DNA of 51,391 nt, from the NCBI GenBank assembly GCA_905201895.1, contig CAJKPX010000014.1, forward strand, positions 1 to 51,391, in the 5' to 3' direction. Position numbers and translations under genes: made by a program. Positions 1 to 8,634 of the stretch are shown one piece after another; position 1 is the first letter of the stretch; each line of letters starts with the position of its first letter. The notes beneath the pieces are model-generated. The model made no database searches, was not told the origin of the DNA, and saw nothing but the letters and a program-made list of their open reading frames with translations. This DNA is from an uncultured Eubacteriales bacterium. GTDB taxonomy: Bacteria; Bacillota; Clostridia; Oscillospirales; CAG-272.

Positions 1-104
1 CCCTTGACGCTTTGATCCACCTTTGGAAAAGTTCTTTTGGGTGAGGGGGTGCAGGGGGAGAGGGGCTTTTCTTGAAAGAAAAGTCCCTCTCCCCCTGCAA
101 AAAA
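1..104. repeat. Dispersed hairpin repeat, copy A
   Basis: This stretch shares a lead block (CCTTGAC, then TTGATCCACCTT) and a hairpin core (TGCAGGGGG ... CCCCCTGCA) with 40610-40690. The core at 50-99 is an inverted repeat with 24-bp arms and one wobble pair. The hairpin is followed by an A-run on the plus strand and has no U-tract on the minus strand, so it is not a simple terminator for the gene to its right. Copy A may continue beyond the window. Confidence 0.7.
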
Positions 105-109
105 TCCCC

Positions 110-331
110 TTATTCTCCCATCCCGGAGACGTTGCGCATGGCTGTGCCGACCTGGTAGAGGACCTTGCCTGTGCGCTTGACGGCGCGTGCGGTGCGCATC
201 TCCTTGGAATTCCAGAGAGCGGCCGCGGTCACACCGATTGCGGCAGCGCCGCCAACGGCACCGAGCGTGATCAGCATGGTCTTTTTGGTCTTGTCCGACA
301 TTCCCTTCATCAAATCCATATGCATATTCAT
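110..331 (-). CDS. Small single-pass membrane protein, unknown function
   Basis: A 73-aa protein. The ATG at 331 is chosen because GGGAGGAA lies just upstream; the reading frame extends further but without a ribosome site. Residues about 18-40 (MLITLGAVGGAAAIGVTAAA) form one hydrophobic segment rich in Gly and Ala; the rest is basic. I do not recognise a family. The only promoter-like sequence upstream is a SigG-type one at 687-716, on the far side of the inverted-repeat element at 405-682. That suggests forespore expression with a long structured leader. Function is unknown; a spore membrane or envelope role is inference from the promoter alone. Confidence 0.6.
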   Translation of the reverse strand: MNMHMDLMKGMSDKTKKTMLITLGAVGGAAAIGVTAAALWNSKEMRTARAVKRTGKVLYQVGTAMRNVSGMGE

Positions 332-404
332 GTTACATTCCTCCCAAAAATCTGCCGCACGCGGAAACGGCAAGCGAAACTGCCGCCCCGCGCGCTTGCT
401 TTGG

Positions 405-682
405 TAGCCTAAATGGACTTGAATCAATCAGCCTCACGGCGATCAATTTCCTCGTCTTTTGCCGTCGCTCACCTTAAAAAGTCGACACTTTCCTGCAGCT
501 CGTGCCGTCCAAATCCATCGAGCATTGATTCGACGGGAGGTGCGGGTAGTTTCTATCGAGCGGATATTCGGAATAGACAAGGAAAAAACGCGAAGCAATA
601 TAAGATATTGCAAGTGTTTTTGACGCAGTATATTCCAATAGACGCCGACAGAAACCTGATTGGTTCAAGTCCATTTAGGCTA
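405..682 (-). other. 278-bp element with 27-nt terminal inverted repeats (structured leader/sRNA or MITE)
   Basis: Positions 405-431 and 656-682 are inverted copies that match at 26 of 27 positions (core TAGCCTAAATGGACTTGAA); the one difference is a G.U-type pair in RNA. They enclose 224 bp with no credible gene: the 66-aa reverse frame starts inside the repeat and has no ribosome site. On the minus strand a SigG-like promoter (687-716) would start RNA near 680, at the outer edge of the right arm, so the transcript's 5' end would pair with sequence 250 nt downstream. No target-site duplication is visible, but a miniature transposable element remains possible. This fills most of the gap 332-759. 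Confidence 0.55.
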
Positions 683-686
683 ACTT

Positions 687-716
687 TAGTATAGGAAAGA
701 AAAGAAAAACTATGCA
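687..716 (-). promoter_or_regulatory. SigG-like promoter
   Basis: On the minus strand TGCATA (711-716), 17 bp, then TATACTA (687-693). Bacillus SigG promoters follow TGMATA and CATACTA at this spacing, so this matches 6/6 and 6/7. It points to the small membrane protein at 110-331. Confidence 0.5.
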
Positions 717-759
717 GCGCGGCAAACGGCAATTTTTGCATGCGTGCGAACGCAAGAGG

Positions 760-1179
760 TCAGGGCGTCGACGGATGTGTTTTTTGAAAGCGGTCGAGCA
801 GAAAGGAGACCGCCAAGAGCGCCTTTTGATGCAAGCGATAGCCCGTGCGACGCGAAATGTCGAGTAGGTCGGAGGCGCGGTCGATGCTCTCACCGCAAAT
901 GTAATGATAATAAAGGAGGGCTTTTTCGCGTCCGTTTTTCATCGAGTCGATCAGCGACTTGATCTGAAACATCCGCGCACGCCAGAAAACCTCGTCGCAT
1001 GCCAACAGATCGTCGCAATCGCAAACCTCCTCAAAGCCCTGCGAGCGCCGACGCTCGTAGCGCCTCAGATGCAGCATGTCCACGCACATCTGATAGCCGC
1101 ACAAAAAATTCCGCGCGCGGTTGATCCGCTCCTCATCCGAAATCGGTGCAGGGGGCGTTTTTTTCGTTTCAATTTCCAT
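760..1179 (-). CDS. DUF1492/RinA-like sigma-related transcription regulator
   Basis: A 139-aa protein started by ATG after GGGGGAGA. The C-terminal third reads as a sigma-70 region-4-type helix-turn-helix: the NGREKALLYYHYICGE segment followed by LLDISRRTGYRLHQKAL. This matches the DUF1492 group, regulators best known from phage and integrative elements where they drive late or excision genes. The middle is charged and probably helical. The start overlaps the end of the upstream gene by 11 bp, so translation is coupled. It probably forms a small regulon with the repressor at 1656 across the shared promoter region. No phage structural gene is nearby, so it may be domesticated or a remnant. Confidence 0.7.
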   Translation of the reverse strand: MEIETKKTPPAPISDEERINRARNFLCGYQMCVDMLHLRRYERRRSQGFEEVCDCDDLLACDEVFWRARMFQIKSLIDSMKNGREKALLYYHYICGESIDRASDLLDISRRTGYRLHQKALLAVSFLLDRFQKTHPSTP

Positions 1180-1417
1180 AAATTCTCCCCCTTATCTTCG
1201 CATTTCCGACATATTCAAATCCCATTTGCTCAAACCATCTTCGCTTGGGTATTTCGCAAATGCGGATGAGTGTTTCGGCATCGGAAAAGTCAAGGCATCC
1301 CGTGCAATATACCATGCCGTGGATGCGATAGTAGCCCTCCTCAAGCACAAGCGGATCTCCGCACATCGCGCAATGCTCCACCCCTTTTTTCGGTTCTTTT
1401 GGCTCGTTTCGATACAT
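1169..1417 (-). CDS. Small zinc-ribbon protein
   Basis: An 82-aa protein. The ATG at 1417 follows GGAGG by five bases; an upstream in-frame extension lacks a ribosome site. Two CxxC pairs, HCAMCG (residues 17-20) and YCTGC (38-41), are about 18 residues apart around a short hairpin-like stretch, which is a treble-clef or zinc-ribbon layout. The rest is hydrophilic with aromatic residues near the C-terminus (RRWFEQMGF). It is first in the leftward transcript from the promoter at 1540-1568 and overlaps the DUF1492 regulator, so the two are made together. Function is unknown; a nucleic-acid-binding partner of that regulator is plausible. Confidence 0.6.
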   Translation of the reverse strand: MYRNEPKEPKKGVEHCAMCGDPLVLEEGYYRIHGMVYCTGCLDFSDAETLIRICEIPKRRWFEQMGFEYVGNAKIRGRIYGN

Positions 1418-1496
1418 TTTTCCTCCGTTTTGATTGTCTTTGACAGTCTCCAGCATAGCTTTTTTCAGGTCCTCTTGATAAAAATGAAAAAAACTA

Positions 1497-1525
1497 TTGA
1501 CATTTCTCCGCAAATTCGGTATAAT
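1497..1525 (+). promoter_or_regulatory. Consensus SigA promoter for the repressor operon
   Basis: TTGACA (1497-1502), 17 bp, TATAAT (1520-1525), perfect in both boxes. RNA would start near 1532 and run right through the opposing promoter at 1540-1568. The spacer contains CCG-N6-CGG (1508-1519). Confidence 0.85.
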
Positions 1526-1587
1526 GTTTCTGTAGGTATATTATAACGGATTTCCGTAGTATTGTCAAGTATTATTTCGGTTTTCCG
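1508..1587. promoter_or_regulatory. Three putative operator sites
   Basis: Three dyads share TCCG/CGGA half-sites: CCGCAAATTCGG (1508-1519, in the rightward spacer), ACGGATTTCCGT (1546-1557, in the leftward spacer) and CGGTTTTCCG (1578-1587). Their placement fits binding by the CI/LexA-like repressor encoded immediately downstream. The assignment is inference. Confidence 0.5.
1540..1568 (-). promoter_or_regulatory. Consensus SigA promoter for the leftward operon
   Basis: On the minus strand TTGACA (1563-1568), 17 bp, TATAAT (1540-1545), again perfect. RNA starting near 1533 would run left through the rightward promoter, so the two promoters face and overlap each other. Confidence 0.85.
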
Positions 1588-1655
1588 CAACATTCGTAAA
1601 TTTTGCACAAAGAGCCCACTCAACAGTTGTGGGATTTGTAGAAAGGGCTGCAAGG

Positions 1656-2282
1656 ATGGAATACGCGGTTTTTGAAAATCTGCTCAAGGCGCACGGCGTA
1701 ACGGTTTATCAAGTCACCAAGGCAACCGGCATTTCGCACTCCACCTTTACCGACTGGAAAAACGGACGCTCCACCCCAAAGGCAGACAAGCTGGCACGAA
1801 TCGCCGCCTTCTTTTCGGTAAGTTTGGACGAGCTGCTCGGCACGGCAGAGGGGAGGCGGAGCTCCGAGCAAACCTGGCGCAGCTTCCGCGCGAGCAAAAT
1901 GGTGCCCGTGATCGGCGTGATTCGCGCAGGCGCTCCGATCGTGACCGACGAGACCCTGCTCGGGCGCGAGTTTGCCGACGTGAATGACACCGAGGACTAT
2001 TTTTATCTGCAGGTCTGCGGCGACAGCATGAAAAACTGCGGAATTGTGGAGGGCACCTTTGTACTCTTTCATAAGCAGCAATACGCCGAGAACGGTGACA
2101 TCGTGGCGTGCCTCGTTGACGATGACAGCGCCACCGTCAAGCGCTTCCGCCGCGAGCACCGCCGCATTTTGCTGATTCCCGAAAACGATGACTATCCCCC
2201 GATTGAGCTCTCCCCCGAGGATTTTGAGATCGGTCGCGCACGCATCCTCGGCGTTGCCGTGGAAGCAAAAACCAAATTCTGA
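1656..2282 (+). CDS. XRE-S24 (CI/LexA-like) self-cleaving repressor
   Basis: A 208-aa protein. The ATG at 1656 follows GAAAGG; an in-frame GTG at 1629 is less likely. Residues about 5-65 are an XRE helix-turn-helix (VTVYQVTKATGISHSTFTDW). A linker leads to an S24 peptidase domain: putative Ala91-Gly92 cleavage site in VIRAGAP, catalytic Ser124 in CGDSM and Lys162 in ATVKRF. Such proteins bind operators as dimers and are inactivated by RecA-stimulated self-cleavage during DNA damage. It lies beside face-to-face promoters and probably controls both, like a lysogeny switch. It is 20 bp upstream of the ABC-F gene. It is not LexA itself, because the DNA-binding domain is XRE-type. Confidence 0.85.
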   Translation: MEYAVFENLLKAHGVTVYQVTKATGISHSTFTDWKNGRSTPKADKLARIAAFFSVSLDELLGTAEGRRSSEQTWRSFRASKMVPVIGVIRAGAPIVTDETLLGREFADVNDTEDYFYLQVCGDSMKNCGIVEGTFVLFHKQQYAENGDIVACLVDDDSATVKRFRREHRRILLIPENDDYPPIELSPEDFEIGRARILGVAVEAKTKF

Positions 2283-2302
2283 CCGAAGGGAGAAAAAACG
2301 AA

Positions 2303-4237
<1,935 letters not shown>

Positions 4238-4306
4238 TTTTCAGAACCGAGAACCGGTCCTGTTTGCGCAAGCTGTTATTCGATGTGTCTTTCGTCTACA
4301 AGTCTG

Positions 4307-4336
4307 CGGGGGTGTGCTCAAATGAGCACACCCCCG
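4307..4336. terminator. Hairpin between convergent genes
   Basis: A perfect 14-bp stem (CGGGGGTGTGCTCA and its complement) with a two-base loop lies between the converging ABC-F and coat genes. There is no strong U-tract on either strand, so it may terminate weakly or block read-through in both directions. Confidence 0.55.
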
Positions 4337-4341
4337 ATCGG

Positions 4342-4629
4342 TTATTTCGTTGCCCGATGACTGAATTTTTGCTTGGTCGACTGCAGCTTTTGCTCCTCAG
4401 CACATTCGGTTGGGTACCAGCCGCGCGTGCTCATCTCGGAGAAAATCTCGTCGGCAATGGCATACTCGTCCTCGTGAATCGACGAGAGGCAGCTCTTAAT
4501 CGCCCCCGTTGCCGATTCGAGGCGGTAGGTGTTATATGCCCCCGCAAGATATTTCTCGGTGGAGAGCAGGTCGGTCATTCGTTGCTTGTCATCCATCGCC
4601 GTGCAGGCCTTCATTTCCATCGTTTCCAT
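4342..4629 (-). CDS. CotF-family spore coat protein
   Basis: A 95-aa protein whose core, from MTDLLSTEKYLAGAYNTY through HEDEYAIADEIFSEMSTRG and WYP, is the coat F domain: a helical ferritin-like fold found in spore coat proteins of Bacilli and Clostridia. The start follows GGGGGGCGGAG. It is last of three leftward genes (gaps of 13 and 26 bp) that all encode small helical proteins, which supports a spore-coat operon. It ends just before the hairpin at 4307-4336. The C-terminal tail is basic and lacks the usual family extension. Confidence 0.85.
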   Translation of the reverse strand: METMEMKACTAMDDKQRMTDLLSTEKYLAGAYNTYRLESATGAIKSCLSSIHEDEYAIADEIFSEMSTRGWYPTECAEEQKLQSTKQKFSHRATK

Positions 4630-4642
4630 TGCTCCGCCCCCC

Positions 4643-4828
4643 TTATTTGAGATTCAGATAAAGCTCGTCAAAATGTCTTTGGTGACGCTGCACCATCTGC
4701 TCATATTGATTTTTCAATACGTGATCGCCCGTTTGCGAGGCGTATACCTGATATTTTGCGATCAAATTTTCTTCAACCGAGAGCAGGTCCGAGATTGCGG
4801 ACAGCTCCTTTGCTGTGATCTGTGCCAT
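4643..4828 (-). CDS. Small spore-coat-like helical protein
   Basis: A 61-aa protein; the ATG at 4828 follows AAAAGGAG and excludes a ten-codon extension without a ribosome site. The sequence is two amphipathic helices (ITAKELSAISDLLSVEENL and HVLKNQYEQMVQRHQRHF), typical of small coat proteins next to CotF genes in Clostridia. It has no Cys, signal peptide or membrane segment. It is the middle gene of the coat operon and probably assembles with its neighbours. The exact role is unknown. Confidence 0.7.
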   Translation of the reverse strand: MAQITAKELSAISDLLSVEENLIAKYQVYASQTGDHVLKNQYEQMVQRHQRHFDELYLNLK

Positions 4829-4854
4829 GCTTTTTCTCCTTTTTTGCGGTGGAC

Positions 4855-5316
4855 TCAACGCAGAAAATTCGCGCGCATCTCCTCCACCAATTTTTCCTCG
4901 TATTCACACACGTCGCGTGCAAGCTTGAGCGATGCCTCGGACGCGCTCGTGTTCTCTGCCTCGCGCAGGACGCGAAGCATATCATTAACGCCCATCGTTG
5001 CGCCCTCCACCAGCATCTCTGCAAGATGCGTTGCGGTGGAATCGCGCATGGTGTTCATCATTGCACCCCATTTCGCGCCCATACGCGTCATCATCCCCTC
5101 CTGCTCGGGCTTGATGCCCTCCTCACCAAGCAGCTTTGCGGCGCGTGATGCAAATGCGTCGAAAACGCTGAGCTGGGTGGTCATTTCGCTCTTGAGCTGC
5201 TCGTTTTTCACCTTTGGCATCAGATTGAGGATCGAATCGCTTGCCATGCGGACGTTTTTATAGACCGACGTGAGCACCTCGGCGGTTTTTTGATTGATCG
5301 TTGCCGTTTCGGTCAC
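4855..5316 (-). CDS. Ferritin-like four-helix protein of the coat operon
   Basis: A 153-aa protein started by GTG at 5316 behind a textbook AAGGAGGTGA; the ATG frame extension upstream has no ribosome site and runs into a terminator. The sequence is almost wholly helical (TAEVLTSVYKNVRMASDSI, then helices with repeated Met), like four-helix bundle proteins of the DUF2383/ferritin-like kind. No clear di-iron ligand set is visible, so a structural role is more likely than redox chemistry. It is first in the coat operon, behind a SigG-like promoter at 5368-5398. The family assignment is tentative. Confidence 0.65.
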   Translation of the reverse strand: MTETATINQKTAEVLTSVYKNVRMASDSILNLMPKVKNEQLKSEMTTQLSVFDAFASRAAKLLGEEGIKPEQEGMMTRMGAKWGAMMNTMRDSTATHLAEMLVEGATMGVNDMLRVLREAENTSASEASLKLARDVCEYEEKLVEEMRANFLR

Positions 5317-5352
5317 GGTGTCACCTCCTTTCCAAAAATCACGGATCAAATA

Positions 5353-5388
5353 GAAAAGCCACGGCTTTAGTATGTGCCGTGGCTTTTC
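5353..5388 (-). terminator. Terminator of the rex-dnaD-dnaC operon
   Basis: A perfect 13-bp stem (GAAAAGCCACGGC) with a ten-base loop, followed on the minus strand by CTTTTCTATTTG. The loop contains the -10 element of the next operon. Confidence 0.75.
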
Positions 5389-5398
5389 GTTCTATTCT
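5368..5398 (-). promoter_or_regulatory. SigG-like promoter of the coat operon
   Basis: On the minus strand AGAATA (5393-5398), 18 bp, CATACTA (5368-5374). The -10 is a full match to the SigG consensus and the -35 matches five of six. It lies inside the hairpin of the upstream operon's terminator. Confidence 0.45.
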
Positions 5399-5462
5399 GT
5401 TTTGCGCGTGCATCTCTCTGCCGCAACCGACAAAAAACGCCATTTTTTATTTTTGCAATTTT

Positions 5463-6449
5463 TCAGTTTTTTAATTTTTGACGGCGAACGTCGGTTCCAA
5501 AAAACGGGATGAGCAGATATTCGCAGAGCAAGCGGCTCGTGATGCGGTCACTGTAAACACGGCGCAGCTCCTCGGCAGTGAGATTTGTGCTGATCAAGGT
5601 GGGCAGACCGAGATTGAGGCGCGTGTTGATCACGTGATAGAGGCAGGAGAGTGTGAACTGGTTGACCACCTCGGTGCCGAGATCGTCGATAATGAGCAGG
5701 TCACATTCGGTGTAGCGCGCGGTGTCGTCAACCTCGCTCTGTGCCAAGCCGTTTCCGAAGCGGCGAAATTCAAAATCCGAGATCATACCAACCGCACTGT
5801 TGTAGAACACGTCGTATCCGCGCCCGATCACGGTACGTGCAACGGCGGTGGAAAGGTGGGTTTTTCCAAGACCCGTACCGCCCAAAAAGAGCAGACTGCG
5901 CGGTGCGGGTGTATCGCCTGAAAGCTTAAACTGCTCGGCATACTGCACCACGGTTTCAAAATTGTGCTGCATGACGCGGTATTCCTCTGCGCTGCGGCGG
6001 TAATAATCAAGCGAGAAATTCTCAAACGATTGCTTCGTCATCAGCCCCGAAAGACCCGAGGACGCCATGCCCGCCTCGATCAGGCGGTTGCGCATGCAGG
6101 CACACATGCGGATTCCAACGTAGCCCGTATCGTGGCATTTGGTGCAATCGTACTGCGGATCGGTGTAGCCTGCGGGGTAGCCGTGCTGACGCAAAAGCAT
6201 CGCACGCTCCGCCTGAATTGCCTCGTTCTCGGCACGCATTGCCTCAACGTCGCGCTTGGTGTCGCCATTTGTGATGGCACTCTGCATGATGCGCAAACCA
6301 AAGGAGGAAAGCCTGCGGTCGAGCTCATCGAGACGCGGAATGGCTGCGTAAAGCTCGCGACGTCTGGCATCTGCCTCCTCCTCGGCGCGGCGACGCTTGC
6401 CCTCGTATTCCTCGCGGATGCGCCTGAAATTTTCTTTGTTATATCCCAT
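5463..6449 (-). CDS. dnaC: DnaC/DnaI-type replicative helicase loader
   Basis: A 328-aa AAA+ ATPase; the ATG at 6449 (MGYNKENFRRI) is chosen over an unsupported upstream extension. The N-terminal 90 residues are charged and helical. A four-Cys zinc site follows (C102, C105, C116, C118 in DCTKCHDTGY and MCACM). Then come Walker A GGTGLGKTH (about 190), Walker B LLIIDDLG (about 251) and a sensor STN (ISTNLTAEELR). This matches DnaI/DnaC loaders that place the helicase at the origin with DnaD. It follows dnaD in the rex-dnaD-dnaC transcript, separated by 91 bp, and ends at the terminator at 5353-5388. Confidence 0.88.
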   Translation of the reverse strand: MGYNKENFRRIREEYEGKRRRAEEEADARRRELYAAIPRLDELDRRLSSFGLRIMQSAITNGDTKRDVEAMRAENEAIQAERAMLLRQHGYPAGYTDPQYDCTKCHDTGYVGIRMCACMRNRLIEAGMASSGLSGLMTKQSFENFSLDYYRRSAEEYRVMQHNFETVVQYAEQFKLSGDTPAPRSLLFLGGTGLGKTHLSTAVARTVIGRGYDVFYNSAVGMISDFEFRRFGNGLAQSEVDDTARYTECDLLIIDDLGTEVVNQFTLSCLYHVINTRLNLGLPTLISTNLTAEELRRVYSDRITSRLLCEYLLIPFFGTDVRRQKLKN

Positions 6450-6540
6450 AAACGCTTCTCTCGTCTCGGTCACAGCCACACAAGCCGCCTTCGAGACTGC
6501 CTTTCTCAAAATTTATGTAGGGTCAACCGTGCCGCAACGT

Positions 6541-7578
6541 TCAGGACTCTCCGTCCTGCACGCCGGTCTCGCGGAAGCTGCGTGCCAGCGCCGCACGGAA
6601 CAGATCATCGGTGTCAAAGCTGTTGCCGAGCGCGGTGGGATCGCCCGATTTCTGCTCCTTTTTCGCCTGCTCTGCACGCTCAATGTCGGCAAGCGTGGCG
6701 TGCCCCTCCTCGTGCCAGCGCTGCAGAATGCTGTGCGCATAGGGGATAGAGGGCTTGGAGGTTGCGTGAATGGTGATCTCGTAAGCAAGGCGCACCACGT
6801 CGGCAGAATAGCCGAACGCGAGCCACTCTCGGAGCATCTTTTCCTCCTTGCCCGTGAGCGAGCGGCTGTTCAGACCAAAAATCTGTCGCACCTCGCCCTC
6901 AAACCCGTGCATTGCCTCAACCGTGCGGAATTCCTCCTCGAGCGCCTCGGGGGTGGTGATGCCGCGGTCAACGAGACGGTAGGCATATTTTTCGATTGCA
7001 CGAAGTCGGTTCTTCCCCATTCGCACGCAATGCGAAAGCAGGAGCAGAATGCCCTCTGCGGGAAGCCCGAGATAATCGTTCATGCCAACGAGGATGTTGA
7101 TCTCGCTGGGGTTGAACATCTTGCCGAGAATCTGCTGTGCCTCGTCAACGAGCGCACGCAGCGCGTCGCGCTTCTCCAAAAGGTCGGCAAGCTCGGTGGA
7201 GGTATAGGTGGGAAGCTCGTCGGCACGCTCCAAACGGGGAGCAGCAGGGGCGCTGCTCTCTGCCGTTGCCTTGGCTTCAACCGCTTGCTTAACGGCTTTT
7301 TTCGGGGAATCAACCGAAACGGCATCCCCTGTGGCGGTTGCCATTGCAGGAATTGCCTCGCCCTCGGTGAGCACGCCGCGCTCCGCCCAGAACGCCATTG
7401 CGTCGAGCGCGCTCTGCGGATCGCAATCGGCGAGCTTTGCGAGCTGACGCGGCTTCCTCGCCAGCGTCAGGTCGGACGCCAGCCAAAGGATCACGCGCAG
7501 CTGCACGGCATTGGCATCGGTGTGCAAAAGGATCGCACCGGGAAGCGTCAGAACGTCATATCCAAACTGAAATTTCAT
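6541..7578 (-). CDS. dnaD: DnaD-domain replication initiation protein
   Basis: A 345-aa protein. The ATG at 7578 (MKFQFGYDVL) has GGGAGA upstream, overlapping the end of rex. An N-terminal winged-helix-like region (about 1-75) leads to an Ala-rich linker (about 85-115). Two DnaD/DnaB_2-type helical domains follow, one around SEINILVGMNDYLGL and one around TGKEEKMLREWLAFGY with the family's YxxI..RW feature near HSILQRWHEEG. DnaD proteins remodel the origin and help load the helicase; the partner loader gene is next. Its placement 11 bp after rex suggests co-regulation of replication initiation with redox state or with the DnaA boxes upstream. Confidence 0.85.
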   Translation of the reverse strand: MKFQFGYDVLTLPGAILLHTDANAVQLRVILWLASDLTLARKPRQLAKLADCDPQSALDAMAFWAERGVLTEGEAIPAMATATGDAVSVDSPKKAVKQAVEAKATAESSAPAAPRLERADELPTYTSTELADLLEKRDALRALVDEAQQILGKMFNPSEINILVGMNDYLGLPAEGILLLLSHCVRMGKNRLRAIEKYAYRLVDRGITTPEALEEEFRTVEAMHGFEGEVRQIFGLNSRSLTGKEEKMLREWLAFGYSADVVRLAYEITIHATSKPSIPYAHSILQRWHEEGHATLADIERAEQAKKEQKSGDPTALGNSFDTDDLFRAALARSFRETGVQDGES

Positions 7579-7589
7579 AAGGTCTCCCA

Positions 7590-8288
7590 TCAGGTGAGCC
7601 CGTCCTCGCCCGAGGGCTGACAGAGCTTATAGTTGAGAATCATGAGCGAATCGCCCAGATGCACGTTTTCTACCACAACACGGTTGGGATCGAGATCAAG
7701 GTCCTTTCCCGTAAAATTCCAAAAGCCGCGAATACCGCACTCCATCAGACGAACCGCAACCTCGTCCACGCGATCCTTTGGCAGCGTGAGCACCGCCATA
7801 TCAATCGGCATCTCACGGCAGAATGCCTCCAGATCGTTCATGTGACGAATGCGCACGTCGCCCACGCTTCGGTCGATCAGACTCTCGTCCACGTCGAACA
7901 TCGAAGCAATATCAATGCCGCGCTTGGCAAACATCGGTGCACGCACCAGCGCGCGGCCGAGGTCACCCGCACCGATGATGATGGCACGAATGCCCGCACC
8001 AACACCGAGCAGCTCGCAAATGCGCGCGTAAAGGTAATTAACGTTGTATCCGTAGCCCTGCTGACCGAAGCCGCCAAAGCAGTTGAGGTCTTGACGGATC
8101 TGCGATGCGGTGACGTTCATCATCGCCGAGAGCTCGCCCGAGCTCACGCGCATTTTTCCCTCGCGGATCAGCTCGCGCAGATAACGAAAATAGCGCGGCA
8201 GGCGGCGGATCACCGCAGGGGATACCTCTGCGCGATCGTTTTCCGTGGGCAGATTCGCACCTTTATTTCCTTGATTTTCAGCCTTCAT
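7590..8288 (-). CDS. rex: Redox-sensing transcriptional repressor Rex
   Basis: A 232-aa protein, close to the usual Rex length. An N-terminal winged helix (about 22-85: VIRRLPRYFRYLREL ... VTASQIRQDLNCFGGFG) is followed by a Rossmann NAD(H)-binding domain (IIIGAGDLGRAL at about 102) and ends with the Rex signature near GFWNFTGKDL. Rex binds DNA when NADH/NAD+ is low and represses fermentation and respiration genes. The start follows GGAG by ten bases. The gene heads a transcript with dnaD and dnaC and lies directly downstream of the DnaA-box cluster at 8344-8545. I see no clear Rex operator in its leader. Confidence 0.93.
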   Translation of the reverse strand: MKAENQGNKGANLPTENDRAEVSPAVIRRLPRYFRYLRELIREGKMRVSSGELSAMMNVTASQIRQDLNCFGGFGQQGYGYNVNYLYARICELLGVGAGIRAIIIGAGDLGRALVRAPMFAKRGIDIASMFDVDESLIDRSVGDVRIRHMNDLEAFCREMPIDMAVLTLPKDRVDEVAVRLMECGIRGFWNFTGKDLDLDPNRVVVENVHLGDSLMILNYKLCQPSGEDGLT

Positions 8289-8343
8289 TTTTCTTTTTCT
8301 CCGACACGTTTTGTGTATTTTGACGATGCCCTATCAAGGGATC

Positions 8344-8545
8344 TTCTCCACACTTTTCTAAACTAAAATACTTTTCCACACCCCCGCCGAGCCTTGAGTT
8401 TTCAACAGAATCAACAGGGTTATCCACAAACGAGCGCCTTTTCTCGCGTTTTTCACAGTGTTTTCGACAGAAAATTTAGCAAATTAAAGTTTTTCCACAC
8501 CGATTTCCACAGCCTGTGGAAAACCTCTGTGGAAACTGTGGATTT
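8344..8545. promoter_or_regulatory. Cluster of nine DnaA-box-like sites
   Basis: One perfect TTATCCACA at 8420-8428. One-mismatch sites lie at 8344 (TTCTCCACA), 8372, 8491 (TTTTCCACA) and 8515 (minus strand). Two-mismatch sites lie at 8449, 8503, 8528 (minus) and 8537 (minus). The stretch also has A+T-rich segments (8465-8495). It fills the 337-bp gap between rex and tsaD. DnaA may control the rex-dnaD-dnaC operon here, or this may be an origin or titration site. Confidence 0.7.
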
Positions 8546-8604
8546 TCCGTTTCCGCATTTTTTGGATGACTTTTCGTGAAAACCGACGAAATTCGACTTT
8601 TTAT

Positions 8605-8634
8605 AAAAAAGGGCTTGACACGCACTCAAAGCCC
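8605..8634 (-). terminator. Rho-independent terminator of the tsaD operon
   Basis: On the minus strand GGGCTT ... AAGCCC followed by TTTTTT. The hairpin overlaps the tsaD stop codon. Confidence 0.75.

Noticed and set aside
50..99. A rho-independent terminator for the gene at 110-331
   Set aside because: The hairpin has T residues before rather than after the stem on the minus strand, and its sequence recurs at 40653-40688, so it is better described as a dispersed repeat.
474..674. A 66-codon minus-strand frame inside the inverted-repeat element
   Set aside because: Its start codon lies in the repeat arm (the opposite arm gives the same MDLNQS), there is no ribosome site and the composition is not protein-like.
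1465..1653. A 62-codon minus-strand frame across the repressor promoter region
   Set aside because: It covers both promoters and the operator dyads and lacks a ribosome site.
8344..8545. Calling the DnaA-box cluster the chromosomal origin
   Set aside because: Neither dnaA nor dnaN is nearby, flanking genes run in the same direction on both sides, and skew cannot be judged from this window, so only a cluster is reported.
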